Assembly (NCBI RefSeq): GCF_023487995.1
Contig: NZ_JAMFKN010000010.1
Span: forward strand, 62,001 to 126,000
Length of the DNA stretch: 64,000 nucleotides
Source: Thermohalobaculum sediminis
GTDB lineage: Bacteria > Pseudomonadota > Alphaproteobacteria > Rhodobacterales > Rhodobacteraceae
Direction of reading: 5' to 3'
In this document: positions 9,233 to 19,187 of the stretch, in pieces
Layout: every line of letters begins with the position of its first letter
Numbering within the stretch: the stretch's first letter is position 1
The notes under the pieces: model-generated
What the model was told of the DNA's origin: nothing
The model's input: the letters and a program-made list of their open reading frames with translations, nothing else
Database searches by the model: none
Made by a program: the position numbers and the translations under genes

Positions 9233-10896
9233 CCGCGGTCCCTCCAGCGGTTCACGACCGGGTAGCGGCGGTCCAGCCAGAACGCCTTCTTGGTCAGCTT
9301 GGCCCCCGGCGCCGACTGGAAGCGCTTGTATTCCGAGACGTAGAGCAGCCCCTGCACCTTCAGCACCGTCTCGCGCTCGAAGCCCTCGGCCACCAGTTCG
9401 GCTACCGACATCTCGCGCTCGATCAGCCCCTCGAGGATGCCGTCGAGGATCGCGTAGGGCGGCAGGCTGTCCTCGTCGCGCTGCCCCTCGCGCAGTTCGG
9501 CCGAGGGGGCCTTCTCGATCACCCTGAGCGGGATCACCTCGCCCGCCGGGGCGCGCATCCATGGCCGGTGCGTGGCGTTGCGCCAGCGCGCGGCGGCGAA
9601 GACGCGGGTCTTGTAGAGGTCCTTGATCGGGTTGTAGGCGCCGTTCATGTCGCCATAGAGTGTGGCGTAGCCGACCGCGACCTCGGACTTGTTGCCGGTG
9701 GTGAGCAACAGCTCGCCGAACTTGTTCGACAGCGCCATGAGATAGAGCCCGCGCATCCGACTCTGGATGTTCTCCTCGGTCACGTCCGGGGCGAGGCCCT
9801 CGAAGAACGGCGCGAGGCCCGCATTCACCGCGACCACCGCTGCCTCGATCGGCAGGGTCTGGTGCGCGACGCCAAGGCGCCGGGCGCAGTCGGCCGCGTC
9901 CTCGAGGCTCGCGGGCGAGGTGAAGCGCGAGGGCAGCATCACGCAGCGCACGCTCCCCGGCCCCAACGCGTCGGCCGCGATGGTCGCGACCAGCGCCGAG
10001 TCGATGCCGCCCGACAGCCCCAGAAGGACGCGCTTGAAGCCCGATTTCAGCACGTAGTCGCGCGTGGCCTCGACCATCGCGCGGTAGTCGAGTTCGGGCG
10101 CCTCGGGCACCGGGGCGAGCCGGCCCTGCGCAAGGCGCCAGCCCTCGGGCGTGCGGTGGAACTCGACGGTCTCGATCGCCTCGTCGAAATAGGGCATCTG
10201 GCATGCGAGCCGCCCGCCCGGATTGAGCCCGAAGCTGCCGCCGTCGAACACCTGGTCGTCCTGCGCGCCGATCAGGTTCAGGTAGACCAGCGGCAGCCCG
10301 GTCTCGACCACCCGGCCGACGCCGTGGTTCATCCGGATGTCGATCTTCGCCGGCCCCTCGTAGGGCGAGCCGTTGGGAGAGAGCAGAAGCTCGGCCCCCG
10401 ATTCCTCCAGCGTCTCGCAGACGTCCGCGAACCAGATATCCTCGCAGATCGGGAAGCCCATGCGCACGCCCGCCACCTCGATCGGACCGGGGAACGGCCC
10501 CTCGGCATAGAGGCGTTTCTCGTCGAACACGCCGTAGTTCGGGCGGTGGTGCTTGAGGAAGCTCGCCCTGAGCCGGCCCTTCTCGATCAGGTGGTAGGCG
10601 TTGTAGACGCCGCCCTTCTCGGGATGGGGCGCGCCGATCGCCAGCGCCGGGCCGTCGGCGCAATCCGCCGCGAGCCGCGTCACCGCCGCGTCGCAGTCCC
10701 GCAGGAACGCGGGCCGCACCGAGAGGTCGAGCACCTGATAGCCCGAGAGGAACATCTCGGGCAGCATCACGAGGTCGGCTCCTGCCGCCCGCCCCGCCGC
10801 CCAGGCCCGCCGGGCAAGATCGGCATTGCCCGCGATGTCGCCCGCAACGGGGTTCATCTGGGCCAGCGTGATCCGGATCAGGTCGGGCTGGGACAT
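9229..10896 (-). CDS. nadE: Glutamine-dependent NAD(+) synthetase
   Basis: The enzyme makes NAD from deamido-NAD, ATP and glutamine, the last step of NAD biosynthesis. The 555-residue protein has two domains. An N-terminal nitrilase-type glutaminase carries Glu47 (LPEMFLSGY), the Lys of FLKHHRPNYGVFDEKR and the Cys of GFPICEDIWF; the C-terminal synthetase has the P-loop GLSGGIDSALVA and TTGNKSEVAVGYATLYGDM. It is the first gene of a minus-strand operon with the membrane protein and gltX, and is divergent from the MORN-repeat gene. Confidence 0.95.
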   Translation of the reverse strand: MSQPDLIRITLAQMNPVAGDIAGNADLARRAWAAGRAAGADLVMLPEMFLSGYQVLDLSVRPAFLRDCDAAVTRLAADCADGPALAIGAPHPEKGGVYNAYHLIEKGRLRASFLKHHRPNYGVFDEKRLYAEGPFPGPIEVAGVRMGFPICEDIWFADVCETLEESGAELLLSPNGSPYEGPAKIDIRMNHGVGRVVETGLPLVYLNLIGAQDDQVFDGGSFGLNPGGRLACQMPYFDEAIETVEFHRTPEGWRLAQGRLAPVPEAPELDYRAMVEATRDYVLKSGFKRVLLGLSGGIDSALVATIAADALGPGSVRCVMLPSRFTSPASLEDAADCARRLGVAHQTLPIEAAVVAVNAGLAPFFEGLAPDVTEENIQSRMRGLYLMALSNKFGELLLTTGNKSEVAVGYATLYGDMNGAYNPIKDLYKTRVFAAARWRNATHRPWMRAPAGEVIPLRVIEKAPSAELREGQRDEDSLPPYAILDGILEGLIEREMSVAELVAEGFERETVLKVQGLLYVSEYKRFQSAPGAKLTKKAFWLDRRYPVVNRWRDRG

Positions 10897-11011
10897 CGGG
10901 GGGCACTCCGCTCAGGCACGGGGTCGGGGATTAAGGGGCCGCGCGACCGAGGGCAAGTCCGGCATCCGCCGCCGCGTGCCGCGCCTTCGGCCGATGGCCC
11001 GCAATGGGCCG

Positions 11012-11040
11012 TTGTCTTGCCACAGTTTGGTTCATAGACT
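11012..11040 (+). promoter_or_regulatory. Candidate promoter of the MORN-repeat gene
   Basis: TTGTCT (11012-11017) and TAGACT (11035-11040) are spaced by 17 bp in the gap between divergent nadE and the MORN gene, giving a leader of about 60 nt before the ATG at 11108. Sequence match only. Confidence 0.35.
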
Positions 11041-11107
11041 GCGGGCAACCACAAGACACAGGGACGGGCGCGCGAGCATGCCTCCCGAAAGACGAGGGAA
11101 GACGGGA

Positions 11108-12583
11108 ATGCGCAGGATTGCCACTGCGAGCGCAGCGATCGCACTTGCAACCGGGCTCGTCACCGGCGCGGTGCTGGCGCAGGACGCCTCGACCGCGGTC
11201 GCGACCAAGGAATACGAATCGGGCGCGATCTACCAGGGCCAGTTCAAGGACGGCAAGCAGCACGGCGAGGGCACCTACATCGCCCCCGATGGCTACGAAT
11301 ATTCCGGCCAGTGGGTCGAGGGCGAGCGCGAGGGCAAGGGCCGCGCCAAGTTCGCCAACGGCTCGATCTACGAGGGCGATTTTCTCGACGACGTCCCGCA
11401 TGGCCAGGGCACCATCACCTATGCCAATGGCGGCAGCTACACCGGCGAGTGGCGCGCCGGCGTGATCGAGGGCACCGGCCGCGCCGACTACGGCAACGGC
11501 ATGACCTACGAGGGCGGGTTCAGGAACTCGGCCCATCACGGGCGGGGCGTGATGACCCGCGACAACGGCTATCGCTACGACGGCGAGTGGATCGACGGCG
11601 TGCAGCAGGGCAAGGGCACTGTCACCTACCCGGACGGCGCAGTCTACGAGGGCGACTTCGTGAACGGCCTGCGCCACGGCAAGGGCAAGATCACGCTGCC
11701 CGACGGCTTCGTCTACGAGGGCGACTGGGCCGAGGGCCAGATCACCGGCAAGGGCGGTGCCGTCTACGCCAATGGCGACCGCTACGAGGGCGATTTCGTC
11801 GAGGGACGCCGCCACGGCCAGGGCGTCGCCACCTATGCCAGCGGCGACCGCTACGAGGGCGAGTTCCGCGACGGCGACCGCCACGGCAAGGGCAAGTTCA
11901 TCGGCGTCGATGGCTACACCTACGAGGGCGACTGGATCGCCGGCCAGATCGAGGGCCAGGGGGTCGCCTCCTACCCCAACGGCTCGCGCTACGAGGGCAG
12001 CTTCGTCGCCGGCTCGCCCGAGGGACAGGGCAAGATCACCTATGCCGATGGCGGCTCATACGAGGGCGAATGGCAGGGCGGCGTGATCGCGGGCCAAGGG
12101 GTCGCGCGCTATGCCAACGGATCGGTCTACGAAGGCCAGTTCGCCAGCGCCCGCCACGAGGGCGAGGGCGTGATGACCTACCCCGACGGCCATGTCTACA
12201 CGGGCGGCTGGAAGGCCGGCATCCAGCACGGCAGCGGCAAGCTGACCTATCCCGACGGCGCCGTCTACGAGGGCGGCTTCGTCGAGGGCCAGCGCGAGGG
12301 CCAAGGCAAGCTCACGCTCGCCGACGGCTTCACTTACGAGGGCGGCTGGCTGGGCGGCGACATCCATGGCGAGGGCAAGGCCACCTACCCCAACGGCGAC
12401 GTCTACACGGGCAACTTCATCAAGGGCCGCCAGCACGGCTTCGGCGTGATGAGCTACGCCTCCGGCACCGTGTTCGAAGGCTGCTGGGAGGATGGCGCCC
12501 GCGGCGGGCCGGCCGACGCCAATGGAGACTGCCCGGTTCCCGAGGCGGGCACCGAGGCGAGCAACGCAGCCGCCGCGAACTGA
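11108..12583 (+). CDS. Exported protein made of 18 MORN repeats
   Basis: The 491-residue protein begins with a clear signal peptide (MRRIATASAAIALATGLVTG, cleavage likely after VLAQ), so it is periplasmic or outside the cell. The rest is 18 tandem 23-residue MORN repeats plus a partial one, consensus YEGxFxxGxxHGxGxxTYxxG. The aromatic residue at the fifth position alternates Phe and Trp in consecutive repeats, with a single phase break between repeats 9 and 10. A short tail contains one Cys (FEGCWEDG) and another near DCPVPE. ATG 11108 is preferred over 11078 because GAGGGAAG lies just upstream and the signal peptide starts there. MORN repeats elsewhere mediate lipid or protein contacts; the role here is unknown. 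Confidence 0.85.
   Translation: MRRIATASAAIALATGLVTGAVLAQDASTAVATKEYESGAIYQGQFKDGKQHGEGTYIAPDGYEYSGQWVEGEREGKGRAKFANGSIYEGDFLDDVPHGQGTITYANGGSYTGEWRAGVIEGTGRADYGNGMTYEGGFRNSAHHGRGVMTRDNGYRYDGEWIDGVQQGKGTVTYPDGAVYEGDFVNGLRHGKGKITLPDGFVYEGDWAEGQITGKGGAVYANGDRYEGDFVEGRRHGQGVATYASGDRYEGEFRDGDRHGKGKFIGVDGYTYEGDWIAGQIEGQGVASYPNGSRYEGSFVAGSPEGQGKITYADGGSYEGEWQGGVIAGQGVARYANGSVYEGQFASARHEGEGVMTYPDGHVYTGGWKAGIQHGSGKLTYPDGAVYEGGFVEGQREGQGKLTLADGFTYEGGWLGGDIHGEGKATYPNGDVYTGNFIKGRQHGFGVMSYASGTVFEGCWEDGARGGPADANGDCPVPEAGTEASNAAAAN
11231..12472 (+). repeat. Eighteen tandem 69-bp MORN-coding units
   Basis: Exactly 18 units of 69 bp (23 codons) run without any indel from the first TAC at 11231 to the partial nineteenth unit at 12473. 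At protein level the units alternate between a Phe and a Trp form, i.e. a 46-residue (138-bp) higher-order unit. Confidence 0.9.
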
Positions 12584-12648
12584 CGCGGCGCCGGGCGCCC
12601 CGGCATGGGCGGCGCGAGATTTCCGCTTTCCTTTCCCCGGCAAACGGG

Positions 12649-12654
12649 TATTGT
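12649..12654 (+). promoter_or_regulatory. Candidate -10 element for a leaderless leu leader transcript
   Basis: TATTGT at 12649-12654 lies 7 bp before the ATG of the leader peptide at 12662. A weak TTTCCT (12627-12632) sits 16 bp upstream as a possible -35. If used, the transcript would start at or next to the leader ATG, and no Shine-Dalgarno is present there. This is inferred from sequence only. Confidence 0.35.
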
Positions 12655-12661
12655 GCGCGCC

Positions 12662-12739
12662 ATGTGTTTCGACCTCGGCATCGCGATCACGGCGCGCCCC
12701 GCACTCCTCGGCGGGCTCCTTCTGCTTAGCCGCCCCTGA
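12662..12739 (+). CDS. Leucine-rich leader peptide of leuA
   Basis: A 25-codon ORF (sequence begins MCFDLGIAITARPALL, ends LLLLSRP) with seven Leu codons, six of them clustered in the last third (ALLGGLLLL). It stops 88 bp before leuA, and its stop codon lies inside the left arm of a perfect 10-bp inverted repeat at 12733-12773. This is the classic layout of an amino-acid attenuator, in which ribosome stalling at Leu codons changes RNA folding before the structural gene. There is no ribosome binding site, and a -10-like TATTGT ends 7 bp before the ATG, suggesting a leaderless mRNA, as known for the trpL leader of Sinorhizobium. Confidence 0.7.
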   Translation: MCFDLGIAITARPALLGGLLLLSRP

Positions 12740-12773
12740 GCGTGCCGCGATCCGCGGTGCGCGCGCTCAGGGG
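12733..12773 (+). promoter_or_regulatory. Attenuator-type hairpin before leuA
   Basis: The arms CCCCTGAGCG (12733-12742) and CGCTCAGGGG (12764-12773) pair perfectly over 10 bp. Inside lies a second small inverted repeat (CCGCG-ATC-CGCGG). The left arm covers the stop codon of the Leu-rich leader peptide, so a ribosome at the stop or stalled on the Leu codons would affect pairing. No T-run follows, so any termination would be Rho-dependent or the hairpin acts on translation. Confidence 0.65.
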
Positions 12774-12827
12774 AGCGACGAACGCACCGCCGGGATCACA
12801 GACATCACGAAGCACAAGGCCACCGAC

Positions 12828-14399
12828 ATGACCGACCGTATTCCCTCCGCGGACCAGGACCGCGTGAAGATCTTCGACACCACCCTGCGCGACGGCGAGC
12901 AGTCGCCCGGCGCCTCGATGACGCTGGACGAGAAGCTGCAGATCGCGGCGCTTCTGGACGAGATGGGCGTGGACATCATCGAGGCGGGCTTCCCGATCGC
13001 CTCGGAGGGTGATTTCGAGGCCGTCCGCGAGATAGCGAAGGCCACGCAGAATGCCGTGGTCTGCGGCCTGTCGCGCGCCTCGAAGCGCGACATCGACCGG
13101 GCCTGGGAGGCGCTGCAACATGCGAGGCGCGGGCGCATCCACACCTTCATCTCGACCTCGCCCCTGCACATGGAGTTCAAGCTGCAGCTGACCCCCGCGC
13201 AGGTGATCGAGAAGATCGCCGAGAGCGTGGGCCACGCCCGCACCCTGACCGACGACGTGCAGTGGAGCCCCGAGGACGGCACCCGCACCGAGCACGACTT
13301 CCTCGTCGAGGCGGTGACGGTCGCGATCCAGTCGGGCGCGACCACCATCAACATCCCCGACACGGTCGGCTACACCGCGCCCGGCGAATCGGCCGCCCTG
13401 ATCCGAATGCTGCGCGAGCGGGTGCCGGGGATCGACGCGGTGACGATCTCGACCCATTGCCACAACGACCTCGGCATGGCCGTGGCGAACGCGCTGGCCG
13501 CGGTCGACGCGGGCGCGCGGCAGATCGAATGCACCATCAACGGGCTCGGCGAACGGGCGGGCAACGCCGCGCTCGAGGAGGTGGTGATGGCGATGCGCGT
13601 GCGCAACGACATCATGCCCTACCGTACCGGCATCGACACGACGCGGATCATGCAGGCGAGCCGGCTCGTCTCGTCAATCACCGGCTTTCCCGTGCAGTTC
13701 AACAAGGCCATCGTCGGCAAGAACGCCTTTGCGCATGAGAGCGGCATCCACCAGGACGGCATGCTGAAGCACGCCGGCACCTACGAGATCATGCGCCCCG
13801 AGGATGTGGGCCTGACCGAGTCGAACCTGGTGATGGGCAAGCATTCGGGCCGCCACGCACTGCGCACCAAGCTGCAGGACCTGGGCTTCGACCTGGGTGA
13901 CAACGCCTTCGAGGATGCCTTCGTCCGCTTCAAGGCGCTGGCGGACCGCAAGAAGGAAGTGTTCGACGACGACATCATCGCGCTGGTGAGCGAGGCCAAG
14001 GCCGACGAGGCGGCCGAGCGCATCAAGCTCAAGTTCCTGCGCGTGATCTGCGGCACCGAGGCGCCGCAGTCTGCCGACATCATCCTCGAGATCGACGGCC
14101 GCGAGTTCCGCCACACCGCGACCGGCGACGGCCCGGTGGATGCGGCCTTCAACGCGGTCAAGGCGCTGGTGCCGCATGACGCGCGGCTGGAACTCTATCA
14201 GGTCCATGCCGTGACCGAGGGGACCGACGCGCAGGCCACCGTCAGCGTGCGGATGCGCGAGGGCGGCAAGATCGTGACCAGCCAGTCCTCGGACACGGAC
14301 ACGGTCGTCGCCTCGTGCCGCGCCTATTGCCACGCGCTCAACAAGCTGCTCGTGCGCCGCGAGAAGGGCAAGCCCAGCGCCGCGCTCGCGGGGATCTGA
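12828..14399 (+). CDS. leuA: 2-isopropylmalate synthase
   Basis: LeuA condenses 2-ketoisovalerate and acetyl-CoA, the committed step of leucine synthesis. The 523-residue protein has FDTTLRDGEQSPG near the N terminus, the metal-binding STHCHNDLGMAVANALAA, and INGLGERAGNAALEEVVMA, all typical of LeuA. A C-terminal regulatory domain (from about residue 390, ICGTEAPQSADIIL) is present, implying feedback inhibition by leucine. The open frame extends to 12492, but alignment and the preceding leader arrangement favour ATG 12828. It is followed by a GC-rich hairpin at about 14420-14445 without a T-run and then mreB. Confidence 0.95.
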   Translation: MTDRIPSADQDRVKIFDTTLRDGEQSPGASMTLDEKLQIAALLDEMGVDIIEAGFPIASEGDFEAVREIAKATQNAVVCGLSRASKRDIDRAWEALQHARRGRIHTFISTSPLHMEFKLQLTPAQVIEKIAESVGHARTLTDDVQWSPEDGTRTEHDFLVEAVTVAIQSGATTINIPDTVGYTAPGESAALIRMLRERVPGIDAVTISTHCHNDLGMAVANALAAVDAGARQIECTINGLGERAGNAALEEVVMAMRVRNDIMPYRTGIDTTRIMQASRLVSSITGFPVQFNKAIVGKNAFAHESGIHQDGMLKHAGTYEIMRPEDVGLTESNLVMGKHSGRHALRTKLQDLGFDLGDNAFEDAFVRFKALADRKKEVFDDDIIALVSEAKADEAAERIKLKFLRVICGTEAPQSADIILEIDGREFRHTATGDGPVDAAFNAVKALVPHDARLELYQVHAVTEGTDAQATVSVRMREGGKIVTSQSSDTDTVVASCRAYCHALNKLLVRREKGKPSAALAGI

Positions 14400-15683
<1,284 letters not shown>

Positions 15684-15700
15684 GGCCAGCGGAGGGCGCG

Positions 15701-16648
15701 ATGGCACGCCCCGGCGACGACAGGACCGGCGAACTGGAACGCAGGCTGCGCCGCGCCTTCCTGCTCGCGGCGGCGGTGCTGTGCCTCGGCCTGTTCGCGC
15801 TCTGGCGCATCGACAACCCGCGCGTCGAGCGGCTGCGCATGGAGCTTGCCGACGCGGTGCTGCCCGGCATGTCCTGGGTCGCGGGGCCGATCGAGGTCGC
15901 CACCGCCATGCTGCGCGACTATCGCAACTTCCTTGACGTCTACGAGCAGAACCGTGCCCTGCGCCGCGAGATCCAGCGCCTGCGCGCCTGGCGCGAGACG
16001 GCGCGCGCGCTGGAGGAGGAGAACGCCCAGCTCCGCGCCCTGAACCATGTTCGCCTCGCGCCCCGCACGGTCTTCGTCACTGGCGACGTGATCGGCGACT
16101 CGGGCGGGCCGTTCTCGCAGACCGTGCTGGTGAACGTGGGCGAGCGCGACGGCGTGCTCGACGGCTCGGCGGCGGTGGATGGCGCGGGCCTCGTGGGCCG
16201 CGTCGTCGGCACCGGCGAGACGGCGGCGCGCGTCCTTCTTCTCACCGACTTCTCGTCGCGCGTGCCGGTCATGATCCGGCCCTCGGGGCGGCGGGCGATC
16301 CTGGCGGGCGACGGGGCCTCGGCGCCGCGGCTCGAATTCGTCGATGCGGTCGATGAGGTGCGCCCGGGCGACCAGGTCGAGACCTCGGGCGAGGGCGGCG
16401 TCTTCCCGCCCGGCCTGCCGGTCGGGCGCGTGATCGAGATGCCGGACGGCGGCCTCCGGGCGACCCTCGCGGCCGACTACAACCGGCTCGAATTCGTGCG
16501 CGTGCTGCGCTACCAGCCGGACACGCGCATCGACCGTCCGGCCGGGCTGATCGTGCCGCCCGCGCCCGCGCCCGAGCAGTTTGGCCCGATGCTGCCGCAG
16601 AGCGCACTGCCCCCCGGCACGCTGCCGCCCCCGGCCGTGGGGAACTGA
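15701..16648 (+). CDS. mreC: Rod shape-determining protein MreC
   Basis: MreC links MreB to the periplasmic wall-synthesis enzymes. The 315-residue protein has a basic N terminus, one membrane helix (about residues 19-37, FLLAAAVLCLGLFALW), then a coiled-coil region rich in Glu/Arg/Leu (NRALRREIQRLRAW to EEENAQL). The beta-rich MreC domain contains DSGGPFSQTVLVNVGERDGV and the conserved GLVGRVV. The tail is Pro-rich (PPAPAPEQFGPMLPQ and PPGTLPPPAVGN). It starts 17 bp after mreB and ends 4 bp before mreD. Confidence 0.94.
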   Translation: MARPGDDRTGELERRLRRAFLLAAAVLCLGLFALWRIDNPRVERLRMELADAVLPGMSWVAGPIEVATAMLRDYRNFLDVYEQNRALRREIQRLRAWRETARALEEENAQLRALNHVRLAPRTVFVTGDVIGDSGGPFSQTVLVNVGERDGVLDGSAAVDGAGLVGRVVGTGETAARVLLLTDFSSRVPVMIRPSGRRAILAGDGASAPRLEFVDAVDEVRPGDQVETSGEGGVFPPGLPVGRVIEMPDGGLRATLAADYNRLEFVRVLRYQPDTRIDRPAGLIVPPAPAPEQFGPMLPQSALPPGTLPPPAVGN

Positions 16649-16652
16649 GCCG

Positions 16653-17207
16653 ATGCGCCTCGCCCCTGCCCTTCCCCCCGGCGCGCGTGTCCTGCGCATG
16701 GCGCTGCTGACCGCGCTGGGCCTGCTCGCCATCTTCGTCGAGGCCGCGCCGATCGGCGTGGGGCCGCAGGCGATCCCCTCGCCCGACCTGCTGTTCTGCA
16801 TCGTCGCCGCGATCGCGCTGCGCCAACCCGCCTCGGCTCCGGCGGGTCTCGTGCTGGCGCTGGGCCTCGTGCGCGACCTGCTGACCGACCTGCCGGTGGG
16901 GCTGGGGGCGCTCGCGCTCCTGGTGGCGTCCGAGGCGCTGCGCGCGCGCTCGGCCGCCATGGCGCGGCGCTCGCTGGTCAGCGAATGGGCGTTGGTGGCG
17001 GCCGCTTTCCTCGCGATGCTCGCGGTGCAATGGGCCGTGCTGTTCGTGACCTTCGTGCAGCCGCCCTACCTGTTCGATCTCGGCCGGCAATGGGTGGTGA
17101 CGATGCTGGCCTATGCGCCGGTAGTTTTGACCATCCGCTGGATCTTCGGCATCGGCTGGCGTGCCGCCGCGGCGCCCGGCCGCGCCGGCCTCAAGGGCGA
17201 GGCCTGA
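16653..17207 (+). CDS. mreD: Rod shape-determining protein MreD
   Basis: A 184-residue integral membrane protein with five to six predicted helices (for example LLTALGLLAIFVEAAPIGV and LVAAAFLAMLAVQWAVLFV), the usual composition of MreD. Recognisable family features are SPDLLFCIVAAIALRQP and VRDLLTDLPVGLGAL. It bridges MreC and PBP2/RodA. The ATG at 16653 follows the mreC stop by 4 bp; the open frame upstream belongs to the mreC region. mrdA begins 3 bp after its stop. Confidence 0.92.
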   Translation: MRLAPALPPGARVLRMALLTALGLLAIFVEAAPIGVGPQAIPSPDLLFCIVAAIALRQPASAPAGLVLALGLVRDLLTDLPVGLGALALLVASEALRARSAAMARRSLVSEWALVAAAFLAMLAVQWAVLFVTFVQPPYLFDLGRQWVVTMLAYAPVVLTIRWIFGIGWRAAAAPGRAGLKGEA

Positions 17208-17210
17208 GCG

Positions 17211-19187
17211 ATGGGGGCGACGCGCGGCACCGGGGCGGCGGGCCCGCTCCGCTTCCGCCAGAAGGCTCCGGCGCAGGAGGGGGCGTCGAGCGGGATCAGC
17301 CGGCGCGGGGCGATCCTGCTGGGCGCGCAGCTTCTGGTCGCGGGGACGCTGGCCTGGCGGATGCGCCAGCTCCAGATCGTCGAGACCGAGCACTACCGCC
17401 TGCTGGCCGAGGAAAACCGCATCAACCTGCGCCTGATCGCCCCCGCCCGGGCCGAGATCTTCGACCGCAACGGCGTGCCGCTGGCCGAGAACCGCCAGAA
17501 TTATCGCGTTGTGATGGTCCGCGAGCAGGCCGGCGACCCCGAGGAGATGCTGCAGCGCCTCGCCCGGATCATCGACATCCCCGAGCACCAGATGCGGCGG
17601 ATTCTCAAGGAGTTCTCGGCCAAGCCCGCCTTCGTCCCCGTGCCGATCGCCGATTTCCTCGACTGGCGGGGCTTCGCCGCGGTCAACGCCAACGCCCCGG
17701 CCCTGCCCGGCGTGCTGCCCGAGGTCGGGCTCTCGCGCCACTATCCGCACGGCCCCTACACCGCGCATGTCGTTGGCTATGTCGGGCGCGTCACCGAGCG
17801 CGACCTGCAGGACCCGGACGACCAGGACCCGATCCTTCAGGTGCCCGAGTTCCAGATCGGCAAGGACGGCCTCGAGCGCGCCGCTGAGCGCGAGTTGCGC
17901 GGCTCGGCCGGCACGCGGCGGATCGAGGTGAACGCCGTGGGCCGCGTCATCCGCGAGATCGACCGCGTCGAGGGCGCGGCAGGCAAGGACCTCCAGCTCA
18001 CGCTCGGCCTCGACCTCCAGCGCTTCTGCCACGAGCGCCTCGGCAACGAGAGCGCGGCGGCCGTGCTGATGGACGTCACCAGCGGCGATCTGCTTGCGCT
18101 TGCCTCCAACCCGACATTCGAGCCCAATCTCTTCGTCCAGGGGATATCGCAGACCGACTATGGCGCGCTGACGCAGAACGACCACCGGCCGCTGCACAAC
18201 AAGTGGGCCTCGGGGATGTATCCGCCGGGCTCGACCTTCAAGATGGTGGTGGCGCTGGCCGCGCTCGAGGCGGGCGTGATCAGGCCGGGCGACCGGGTGT
18301 TCTGCAATGGCGGCTACCAGCTCGGCGACCGCCGCTTCCACTGCTGGCGCCGCGGCGGGCATGGCCATGTCGACATGCGCGAGTCGCTCGAGCAGTCCTG
18401 CGATGTCTATTACTACGAGGTCGCCAAGCGCGTCGGCATCGACCGCATCGCCGAGATGGCCCGTCGCCTCGGCCTCGGCACCGAGCACGAGCTGCCGTCG
18501 CCCGCCATCAAGGGCGGCCTGATCCCGACCCGCGACTGGAAGCGGGCGTCGAAGAAGCAGGGCTGGCAGGTGGGCGACACGCTCAATTCCGGGATCGGCC
18601 AGGGCTTCGTGCTGGCGACGCCGCTGCAGCTTGCTGTGATGACCGCCCGCATCGCCACCGGCCGCGCGGTCGCGCCGCGGCTGATCCGGGCGCGCGACGG
18701 CGTGCCCCTGCCCGTCCCCGAGGCCCCGCCGCTGGGCCTGACCGAGGCACAGCTTCAGGTCGTGCGCGAGGGGATGCACGCGGTGATGAACAGTCGCCGC
18801 GGGACGGCGTGGCGCTCGCGCATCGTCGATGACGCGGCGCTGGTGGCGGGCAAGACCGGGACCAGCCAGGTCCGCAACATCACCGCGGCCGAGCGCGCGC
18901 GCGGCGTGTTCCGCAACGAGGACCTGCCCTGGAATCGGCGCGACCACGCGCTGTTCGTCGCCTATGCGCCGTCGGACCGGCCGAAATACGCGATCTCGGT
19001 CATCGTCGAGCATGGCGGCGGCGGCTCGGCGGCCGCGGCACCGGTGGCGCGCGACATCCTGATGCGCGCGCTCTATGGCGCCGAGCCGCCCCTTTCGGCC
19101 TACCCGGCCGACCAGCGGCCCGAGCGCCCCGCACCCGCGGAGCCCCCGGCCGCGCCGGCCGAGGGCGGCGCACAGGTGCCGACATGA
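17211..19187 (+). CDS. mrdA: Penicillin-binding protein 2 (elongasome transpeptidase)
   Basis: PBP2 cross-links peptidoglycan during cell elongation, working with RodA. The 658-residue protein has an N-terminal membrane anchor (GAILLGAQLLVAGTLAW), the PBP dimerisation domain (RLIAPARAEIFDRNGVPLAEN-type start) and a transpeptidase domain with the catalytic Ser in PPGSTFKM. It also has SCD in SLEQSCDVYYYEVA in place of SxN, as usual in PBP2, and KTGTSQVRN. A Pro/Ala-rich tail of about 40 residues follows. Its last 4 bases overlap the start of rodA (ATGA). Confidence 0.96.
   Translation: MGATRGTGAAGPLRFRQKAPAQEGASSGISRRGAILLGAQLLVAGTLAWRMRQLQIVETEHYRLLAEENRINLRLIAPARAEIFDRNGVPLAENRQNYRVVMVREQAGDPEEMLQRLARIIDIPEHQMRRILKEFSAKPAFVPVPIADFLDWRGFAAVNANAPALPGVLPEVGLSRHYPHGPYTAHVVGYVGRVTERDLQDPDDQDPILQVPEFQIGKDGLERAAERELRGSAGTRRIEVNAVGRVIREIDRVEGAAGKDLQLTLGLDLQRFCHERLGNESAAAVLMDVTSGDLLALASNPTFEPNLFVQGISQTDYGALTQNDHRPLHNKWASGMYPPGSTFKMVVALAALEAGVIRPGDRVFCNGGYQLGDRRFHCWRRGGHGHVDMRESLEQSCDVYYYEVAKRVGIDRIAEMARRLGLGTEHELPSPAIKGGLIPTRDWKRASKKQGWQVGDTLNSGIGQGFVLATPLQLAVMTARIATGRAVAPRLIRARDGVPLPVPEAPPLGLTEAQLQVVREGMHAVMNSRRGTAWRSRIVDDAALVAGKTGTSQVRNITAAERARGVFRNEDLPWNRRDHALFVAYAPSDRPKYAISVIVEHGGGGSAAAAPVARDILMRALYGAEPPLSAYPADQRPERPAPAEPPAAPAEGGAQVPT

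Noticed and set aside
10931-11884. Long minus-strand frame opposite the MORN-repeat gene, rich in Ala/Val/Leu/Asp
   Set aside because: It is the mirror of a 69-bp repeat array in GC-rich DNA; the composition is repetitive, it has no family features, and the plus strand has a signal peptide and perfect repeat phase.
12636-12660. Similarity between CCCCGGCAAACGGGTAT (leu leader) and CCCCGCAAACGGCTAT (before the cytochrome c gene)
   Set aside because: Only two copies, placed differently relative to their genes; probably chance.
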